From the NCBI GenBank assembly GCA_030265145.1, contig JARBES010000113.1, positions 8,081,747-8,108,685 of the forward strand: a stretch of 26,939 nucleotides of DNA, written 5' to 3'. This DNA is from Strongylocentrotus pallidus. Lineage: Eukaryota > Echinodermata > Echinoidea > Camarodonta > Strongylocentrotidae. The notes under the pieces were generated by a model, which saw only the letters and a program-made list of their open reading frames with translations, did no database searches and was not told the DNA's origin. Positions 20,264-26,939 of this stretch are shown here, in pieces. The position numbers were made by a program, and so were the translations under genes. How positions within the stretch are numbered: the first letter of the stretch is position 1; every line of letters begins with the position of its first letter.

Positions 20264-20572
20264 ATGATACGTTCAGGACCATGCTATCATTCATTGACCG
20301 CATGGAGGGTATCGAAGGATAAACAGCCTGACAGAGAAGAGGCTTCCCATGATCACACTTCTTTGGTATGAAGGTAAGGGTGCTTTCAGCATCATACCAA
20401 TCAGCTCCATTCATTGAAGTCTTAAGAGACGAATCATTCGTCACATTTCTAGATCCGATGTACCAATGGATGAGCGGAGCAGGGTATCCATTGGCAGCTC
20501 TGCAGCTTGCATTGTTTTTTATACCATCTTGTAGGTCCTCTGGTTTCGTTATTTTAACACAATCTGGATGGC
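20264..20572 (-). CDS. Copy 6 exon 5: Ig domain D4
   Basis: A 309-base phase 1-1 exon after ATATAAAG. The core is NNASC, LIHWYIG and KPLLCQA, ending NVSC at T|GTGAGTAT. The acceptor has a poor pyrimidine run. Confidence 0.85.
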
Positions 20573-20928
20573 CTTTATATAGAAATGAAATATTTGGTTA
20601 TGGGTGAAACCTTAATAATTCAAATTGTAATTTGCTAAAATGTAGAAGCTCTTAGATGTATTTTAGTTATAATAGTAATAATACGTTGTTATAGTTATAC
20701 AGCGAGGACAGACACAAGGGTCATTGTGAAAAACATTAGTTTGTTCCCCTCCCAGACTCAGGAGACGCCGAGTTATTAATAAATATGATAATTTCATTAA
20801 AATCGGGCAGATATTGTACAATAAAACAGTCACCTCTTTTCAAGTATAAGTGATGAATGGGACTTTTAGTATGTCCGATCAAGTTCAATACAGGTCGTAT
20901 ACCGGTATACTGAAGAACCTGAACTCAC

Positions 20929-21234
20929 CATAAAACATCAGTTTAACTACCCGTAGATCAAGATAATCTCCCAGAGATGCATAGCACCAAAGGTAACTCC
21001 CGTGGTGTTTCCTTTCTGGTCGTATCTTGATGGTACTCTCGGTGTCGAACAAACTTTGATCTACAGCACTGCTATAATTCGAATGACTTATGTTACTAGG
21101 AAGACTTTTGTTGTCGTCAAGTCTCCATGATAGTTCAACTACTGGTAGTGATCCTATACTTTTACAAGTGATTGATGTCAATGAATCTTCATAAACGTCA
21201 ATGGTGGTTGACTCTTGTCCGTTTCCCTCGCTTT
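20929..21234 (-). CDS. Copy 6 exon 4: Ig domain D3 with shifted acceptor
   Basis: The AG used by copy 2 is lost here (TTTTCTAT in place of TTTTAG). The next in-phase AG lies about 12 bases downstream (TCTGGAG) and gives a 306-base exon. The core is TSITC, VELSW and YLWCYAS, ending KLMFYG at GTGAGTTC. Confidence 0.8.
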
Positions 21235-21567
21235 CTCCAGATAGAAAAAGCAACATGCTAGAGGGTAGAACTTTAAAAAAGAGAAATTTAGAAAAAATCA
21301 AGTAAGAAGCGCTGGATAGTGTTTCAAGGGCAATATAAATATATATATATATTTGATACGTTTGTAAATAGGGATGGAAATAAAATACTTTTACAGCAAA
21401 TATTAATCTTGTGTATAAGCATTTGTAAATATTCATCGATATTTCGGCCCAGAAACTGCTCGAATTGTTAGAATATAGTAGAGAGGTACATAAAGAGTAA
21501 CATTGATCTCACCTTTTACCACATAACTACAATGAAGACATGCTACGTACCTAACACGTTTACTTAC

Positions 21568-21900
21568 CATGAACATTCAGGTGCACTGAGCGTTGAAGAT
21601 TATTTTGTAGTTTTGGATGTGATGCTACGCAGCCGATATTTTTTCCTTGATCATTCCTAGAGGGTGTGATTGTGGCAGTCCTTAGAGAGATATAGCTGTA
21701 GCTTCGTACGACATCAGACTGATCTTGACGGACAACGGTTACACCATCTGGTATACGCCATTTCAGTACTGCAGGAGGTCTTGCCCCATAGGCTGCACAT
21801 GTGATGTCATGCGGCTCACCAGCAGTTACGGTTATATTGGTGTTGTGGTGGTAATAACGGCTCAAACTATCATCAGATATCCTCAGCAGATATGGCCGAA
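21568..21900 (-). CDS. Copy 6 exon 3: Ig domain D2
   Basis: A 333-base phase 1-1 exon after TGTCGCTAG. The core is HDITC, ARPPAVLKW and KNIGCVASH, ending HLNVHG at GTAAGTAA. Confidence 0.87.
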
Positions 21901-22275
21901 CTAGCGACATAAGAGGGAATAGTCACATTGAATAATGATTGCCTCCAATTGTAATTCTCCACTCTGATAGTGGAGAATTTCCTTTTCATGGATTCACTTA
22001 TTACTCTAAGACAGCCTATCTAAGATTTCGACTTCAACATTAGGCATTTGTGTCACGTATCATTCACATACTTCCTTTCAAAGCAATGTTTTGTCTCATT
22101 GTTTAAGTTATTAAGCCGTTCAAGTTTTTGCCGAATATAAATCAATTGTCGTCGTACATTATTCAAGTCCCCTCCCCGTACGATAGCAACTAGCCAATCC
22201 TCGACATTTCACAAAGTGTAATGTTGACGGTATCATCAGGAAACTTCGTAAACAAAAGATATAAAAAGCATATAT

Positions 22276-22370
22276 GATAATAATAACAATAATAGCTCAT
22301 ATTTTTAATGCGCCTAATACTGTTTCTAGGAGCAACACAAATTATTACCCCGGTCATCGGATTCAGGCTC
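22276..22370 (-). repeat. Second ATT-tailed SINE/LINE 3' end
   Basis: An (AAT)-type run followed by TTTTTAATGCGCCTAATACTG, similar to the element at 9571. It lies in the copy 6 D2-V intron. Confidence 0.42.
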
Positions 22371-22574
22371 AATCACTTAATGCACATTAAATAATATGTA
22401 CAAATATGAGACTTCCAGTTGTTTTAATGCTTCCCATAGTAGTATTCGTATAATCTGAGACATAAAACGAGGGGTTGGATATACATTTTGATAAAAAAAT
22501 ACACTCATAAATCATGAATTAGCTTCATGTTATCCCTGACTTTTGCTGTGTCAATTAAATATAATGAATAGTAC

Positions 22575-22928
22575 CTGGTGTCATTGGTGTTATTTGCAAG
22601 CTAGTTGATCCTGTCTTCTTTTCCCCAAAGGTACTGCTTACTCTGCACTTGTAGTTGTCAGTATCATTTCTGTCAAGTGTTTTTAATGTTAAATTTCCGC
22701 TGGTAGTGTCTGCCATTAAGCTAAACTTGGATCGGTTAGGAACGGTAACCCATGTACAAGCCGAAGACGTCACACACGAGTGAGAGGCAACCATGATGTC
22801 ATTACCCTTTGTCCAAATAAGCCGCCGATATCGGCTTTTCGGTGTGAAGGTACAGACCATTGTGAAATCCTCGCCAATGACTGGAAGAGAGTTGTATGTC
22901 TGAATAGACACTTCAAATGCATGGTATC
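22575..22928 (-). CDS. Copy 6 exon 2: V-set Ig domain (type B)
   Basis: A 354-base phase 1-1 exon after CATGCAG. The core is TMVC, LIWTKG and DTDNYKC. The loop cysteine pair is C-x5-C (SCVTSSAC); the five enclosed residues share only the final Ala with copy 2 (GPNWA). The donor is G|GTACTATT, weaker than GTAAG. Confidence 0.86.
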
Positions 22929-23647
22929 CTGCATGGGTAAAATAAAACATAATCCAGGAGAAATGTACCTGATATAGTGATGAAAACATGCACCAAATAC
23001 AGTGGGGGTAAGGCAAGTCCAGCTTTTGAAGGGACACTGGAACGATGGAGGAGGGGGGCACCATTGGTATTTAGAATAATAATTGCAAATTGATTGAAAA
23101 GGAGAAGGGTGTTAAAGATGCTCCAGTCGTCTTCTTGTATCGCCCGTTTCCCCTTCTCCTTTTGCCCTTTCTCTTGTCTCACCTTTTCTTACGTCTAATT
23201 TTCTCTCACACTGAGTGGGGACGTGCCCTCCCGTCGAACCCCCTTTAGTTACCTCACCTTTTGAATACAAACATTGCTAAACAGATTAACGATGATTGAC
23301 AATGGCCCATTGTTACCAGTATATTGATTTATTTGCCCGATTAGTGAGGTACACTTCTTCTAATAGTTTTGTTTTACGAGCAGGATTATTGCCAATGATT
23401 AGAATCGTTATGAAAACCGTATCGATTTGATAATTTTCTTATTTATGTACCTCCATCATGTTATCAAGAGAGTAAAAATTGAAGCCGTATCATGATATAT
23501 AGAGCGTTATCATGAATCGAAGGATTATGTAGCAATATATTGCTTTTAAATATGTTAGCTTCCATTTCGTTATTACACTGCCAAAAGTCTTATCTAGGCT
23601 AAATACACCAACCTGCACTTATATCCCAAACATGAAATAAAACTTAC

Positions 23648-23705
23648 CTGATTTAGATACGATGACAGCGAGAAAAAGAAGAACTTCTGTAAAATTCAAA
23701 ATCAT
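23648..23705 (-). CDS. Copy 6 exon 1: signal peptide
   Basis: Nineteen codons (MILNFTEVLLFLAVIVSKS) plus one base, then G|GTAAGTT. It carries an NFT sequon before the hydrophobic core, which would be removed with the leader. Confidence 0.8.
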
Positions 23706-23884
23706 CTTTCCGTCATCGTATCTTGTCATTCAAAGAAACGCTTCTTTACAACTCTATCCAATAATGCACCCTAACATTATGAAAACAATGATATGGGAGA
23801 GACTCCCTGATGCTGTTTTTGCGTTGATAGTGAAACAACTATTATGATGGATGCTAGCATTTGTATATGTCCTGACACAGGTTT

Positions 23885-23897
23885 AGTTTCAGAAACT
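23885..23897 (+). promoter_or_regulatory. AGTTTC-A-GAAACT palindrome upstream of copy 6
   Basis: A perfect inverted repeat of AGTTTC around one base, 180 bp upstream of the copy 6 start codon. Copies 2 and 4 carry one-mismatch versions. GAAACT is an IRF/ISRE half site. Confidence 0.45.
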
Positions 23898-23951
23898 TCA
23901 CCGAACCATCAATTTGAATGACAATTAACAAGGTATAAATTATTAGACAAT

Positions 23952-23966
23952 AGGGGCGCTCTTTCT
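23952..23966 (+). promoter_or_regulatory. GGGGCGCTCTTT box upstream of copy 6
   Basis: The third instance of the box seen upstream of copies 2 and 4, 247 bp from the start codon. Confidence 0.35.
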
Positions 23967-23969
23967 CCT

Positions 23970-25396
23970 CAAACATTGCGGCATAATTACTTCAAATTTT
24001 AAGGTATGTACATAATGTACACAATAGTTGTTTATAAGTTTTTTTTTATTTCAATGTAGCAATTAATATTCTGCGCGTGTAATACCAACATTTATCGTGG
24101 TTTTAAGTCATTTGCTTGATTCAAAAGTTCATATTAGAACAAAATGAGGTAGCAAAGTATATATTTTCTACCATTTCCGGACTAAAAAAATGAGTACACT
24201 AACGAGAAATACAAAATGGGTTGGGTTAAGAATAGGGAAGAACGTTTATTAATTTACTGAACACACTCTTGGCATTAATTCATGTTATGTATTCATTATG
24301 ACTATCATATATGTATAGTTAGGTAAAATATATGTTTTTTTATTTTTCTTTGTAAATTCGATGTAATAAAGCCTTTGAGCTTCCTTAAGAAAAGAAAATT
24401 TCAAACAAACGAACAACAATAACAAATATATGTCTTGTAGTATTTGACACTAGTTATTTTTGTCTGGAGAGAAAGTTGTCTTTGAGAAATGGCTAAGGCA
24501 GTATTTGGACCCCCTCCAAAAAACAAACAAACAAACAAACAAAAACACTCGCGCGCACACCGCACACATACACAGAGCCTTGTACCCACATAGACAGCAA
24601 GGCAGCTGCACAGCCAGTTTGTCGTGTTTTTTATTGTAAGATTTTATTATGATAAATAAACGAAAATATTATGAAGTCTGATTACAAGCATTATACCGAA
24701 ATATCTTTTGATTTCAAATATTCTTATGAGATCTGATATATAAACGATTTTTAGGCTATGATTAATAATCTTAATTTGCAATTGAATAGATACGTTTTTT
24801 GTTGGTTTCCAAACTTCCTTTAAATTATTGTTGAATCACCAAATATTGTATTCATTATTTCATAAAAACAACAGTTATTAGATGTTAAAACATAGCCAGT
24901 CAGCGATGTATTTATGCCCATACATGATATTAACATTGACATCTTGTTAGCAACTAATATAGACAGTATTAAACCTTTAAGGCACTGATAATGAGGATAG
25001 CCTAAGTTGTGTCTTTGGCATGAGGCAGATCAAAATTTAGCGAGTTTTAAACCAATTGAATTACATAGGAAAAATAATAAAAACATGAATAGCATATAGT
25101 CGTAATTGAGAACTTATACAAACTAAGATTGATAAATAAATTACTAAACACACCTACGACGAATGTTAGCTTCATGAACTGAAGAGGGAAATCGGCCTTT
25201 AAAAACATGTGTTAAAGATTTCTGAGACAACTGGTTGATGAAAGAAGCCAGCTATTTTCGATATTCTTATTAAAATGCTTCGGGCACTTGTTGAATTGTT
25301 TAAAATGTATATGGGTTGATACGTCGTAAGATTTATTCAGCTAGCTTAGAACACACCGCTTTAAAGCGGTAATCTTATTTTTCTCTGATCCATTAT
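23970..25396. other. AT-rich spacer between copy 7 and copy 6
   Basis: No gene is recognised. It holds an (AAAC)n microsatellite at about 24518-24546 and a plus-strand AATAAA near 24364 in what may be the 3' end of an old repeat. No type A first exon is visible, although one would be expected by the alternating pattern. Confidence 0.5.
25355..25370. repeat. Perfect 16-bp palindrome
   Basis: ACCGCTTTAAAGCGGT reads the same on both strands. It lies about 30 bp past the stop of the copy 7 FN3 exon. It may be part of a repeat end or a protein site. Confidence 0.7.
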
Positions 25397-25524
25397 TCAA
25401 GTCGGAGGAACGCTTGCTATATAGAATCTGCCTACAAGGAACACAGGTTGCCAGGCAACGGATAAAGTTGAAGATGTCGGCTGGTAGGGCTTGATGGAGA
25501 GGTTATGAGGTGGATCCGGGATCG
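25397..25524 (-). CDS. Copy 7: isolated FN3 half exon
   Basis: After TTTACAG the frame reads IPDPPHNLSIKPYQPTSSTL, then SVAWQP, a clear FN3 start, followed by VFLVGRFYIAS and a TGA. A GTAGGC donor is possible before the stop. It is the most diverged of the five FN3 exons. Its D5 and upstream exons are not in the remaining 1.4 kb, so the gene body lies beyond the right edge or is lost. Confidence 0.68.
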
Positions 25525-25942
25525 CTGTAAAACATACGAGGGTAACAAAGGTATATAGAAGGAGCATAACCAATAAATCATCTGCCCCTTGTCATCTTTT
25601 TCATTATATTTCAGATTTCCTTTCATCATGGTATTTTACCTTTTTACAATCGCTCACACAAAATGCAAGTCATCTTACTGAATTGAACATTTTGTTTTTC
25701 ATTCAGGAAGTATTGAATATTATGAATATTTTGTCTGGCCCATGAGGTCATTTTCAAACTAAACAAAAATAGGTTTACGAAAAAAGTATGGGATTCATTT
25801 TTGTTTAAATCAAAGGCATTAATTTTAGATGGGGTGCCATGAAACTGGTGTGTCACCCTATTTAAAAAAAGCTAATTTCTTCAAATTTTATGCAAAAATT
25901 AGGGTAATGCTCACTCAAGTATCACAGGAGATCTTGCATCCT

Positions 25943-25961
25943 CTGTGTGTGTGTGTGTGTT
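25943..25961 (+). repeat. (GT)n microsatellite
   Basis: About nine GT units. Confidence 0.9.
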
Positions 25962-25999
25962 GGGTTTTTACATACGTGTATAAATCAGATATGATTATT

Positions 26000-26135
26000 T
26001 ACGTCTGGTGACCGACCTTCAAACGTCACCATCCGAAAGACGTGACTCAGTTTAGAACCTGCGTCCTCGGCTGAATCAGTTTGTAACTTCCACTTTTAGT
26101 TGGATTACAGGCGCACGCCACAACGCCTAGTCTGA
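26000..26135 (-). repeat. SINE-like element with 7SL/Alu-like and Deu/V-SINE-like words
   Basis: Read on the minus strand, GTGGCGTGCGCCTGTAATCC is followed by GCAGGTTCTAAAC (similar to a pol III B box) and then TCTTTCGGATGGTGACGTTT. The last word resembles the conserved core of several deuterostome SINEs, and the first resembles a 7SL/Alu segment. Exact ends and target-site copies were not found. Confidence 0.5.
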
Positions 26136-26769
26136 TACACGTTTGACGTCATAAGGCTCTCGTAATTGTTACGTGTGTATGGTTGATGTGCCCGTCCGGG
26201 TGTACGTCGTCACCAATGAGGGGTCTCGTGGGCGGAGCTAATAATGTTAGACAAACGAACGTGTTATTTTGACAGCTGCCTCCAATTATTTCGTCTTCCT
26301 AATTTATATTCATAAATGTAAATACAGTTCGAATTTCAAGGACCGTATTCTACTAATTCAGTTAAATCCGACAGTAGGTCTAGGATCTTTTTTAACAGCG
26401 GAAACATAGACCTTACACTAATTTCCTTTGTTAAACCTAGTTTTGTATGAAACCTTAATCCCAGCATTACCAATTTTACAACAATATGAGCATATACATT
26501 TTGATATACTTTACTTTGATTCAGTTATTTACGTATAGATCTTCTTATTGTATTTTATATCTCCGAATCTTTAAACATGTAATTTTTGACCACAAATATA
26601 ATATTACCAAGTAACATTTAAAATGGTGGTTTATTATTGATAATTATGCTTCTGAATTACTAATAGCTTGTGGGTAAATAGTTTATACGCAATATCTAGA
26701 AGTGGTGCTATACCACTATGACTGATTGACAATATATTCCATTTTAATTCTGATTCTAAACAGAGTATT
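26136..26769. other. AT-rich stretch with no recognised gene
   Basis: No open frame with a known motif and no splice-compatible Ig or FN3 exon was seen on either strand. Confidence 0.5.
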
Positions 26770-26799
26770 TTCATAATTTATAATTTCAACATATTTACA

Positions 26800-26939
26800 C
26801 TCGCCGTCCTGCCAGCCAACACCGGTCGATTCCATTCAGCAGACGGTCCGATCCAGCGGCCCGTTGATTGGCTGAGTACCGTATGCGTCGGCCAATAGGC
26901 CTGGTGCATTAGCCGAACCAGCGGCCGAATCCAGCGGCC
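26800..26939. other. GC-rich right edge with repeated CCAGCGGCC word
   Basis: The base composition changes sharply. CCAGCGGCC occurs three times (near 26852, 26910 and 26931). Two opposed CCAAT-type boxes (GATTGGCT and GGCCAATAGG) lie between them. It could be the edge of a promoter, a satellite or a transposon. The window ends inside it. Confidence 0.4.

Larger units (their letters stand above)
18972..23705 (-). other. Copy 6: type B Ig-domain gene, all exons open
   Basis: Seven exons: signal peptide, V, D2, D3, D4, D5 and FN3. The coding total is 1,827 bases, predicting about 608 residues. All junctions keep phase 1, although the D3 acceptor has moved. The gene is more diverged from copies 2 and 4 than they are from each other. 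The D5-FN3 intron contains a LINE fragment in the opposite orientation, and the D2-V intron contains an ATT-tailed SINE-type end. The product has a leader, five Ig domains and a truncated FN3 with no membrane segment. Expression cannot be judged from the sequence. Confidence 0.84.

Noticed and set aside
22913-23182. Minus-strand 89-codon frame overlapping the start of copy 6 V exon
   Set aside because: It runs through the leader-V intron in the wrong frame; the real leader is the conserved exon at 23648-23705.
308-23705. Assigning the genes to a named family such as nephrin, hemicentin, Dscam or VCBP
   Set aside because: Ig plus FN3 domain order is shared by many families, and no diagnostic motif decides between them; VCBPs would carry a chitin-binding domain, which is not seen.
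1-26939. CRISPR array, tRNA, rRNA or bacterial operon signals
   Set aside because: None seen. The repeats are microsatellites and dispersed repeats, and the genes have introns.

Overview
The window is metazoan nuclear DNA from an invertebrate. It is AT-rich, its genes are split by introns of about 60-1,500 bp with GT-AG ends, and it holds SINE- and LINE-type debris and microsatellites. A deuterostome such as an echinoderm is my best guess, but it is inferred and not proven. One 100-base run of N (15208-15307) is an assembly gap.

Almost all recognisable coding sequence is on the minus strand and belongs to one family of tandem immunoglobulin-superfamily (IgSF) genes, numbered here from left to right. 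Each gene reads: signal peptide, V-set Ig (V), four further Ig domains (D2, D3, D4, D5), then the N-terminal half of a fibronectin type III (FN3) domain. Every internal exon is a whole domain with phase-1 introns at both ends, and exon lengths are nearly fixed (V 354, D2 333, D3 306-339, D4 309, D5 303-306 bp). There are two gene types. In type A the signal peptide and V domain share one exon. In type B the signal peptide has its own 58-base coding exon.

Layout in transcription order (right to left): copy 7, only an FN3 exon near 25.4-25.5 kb; copy 6, type B, all exons open (23705 to 18972), with a LINE fragment in its D5-FN3 intron; copy 5, type A, an isolated broken first exon (about 18.4-18.7 kb); copy 4, type B, interrupted by the gap (15924 to 13204); copy 3, type A, complete and open, about 610 residues (12496 to 8338); copy 2, type B, six open exons and a broken FN3 exon (7217 to 3541); copy 1, type A at its 5' end and type B at its 3' end, running off the left edge (2139 to beyond 308). 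The types strictly alternate, so the duplicated unit was probably a two-gene A+B pair.

The products look like exported, heavily N-glycosylated Ig proteins. No transmembrane or cytoplasmic exon was found, so they may be secreted or anchored by exons I cannot see. Type A upstream regions carry a GAAANNGAAA box 187-190 bp from the start codon. Type B upstream regions carry an AGTTTC-N-(G/C)AAACT palindrome and a GGGGCGCTCTTT box. Both GAAA-type motifs resemble IRF-family sites and suggest, without proving, immune regulation. The points of greatest interest are the alternating two-type array, a chimeric gene with an inverted exon shard at its junction, extra-cysteine loops in the V and D5 domains, and the truncated FN3 end. 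Spaces between genes hold mainly repeats.
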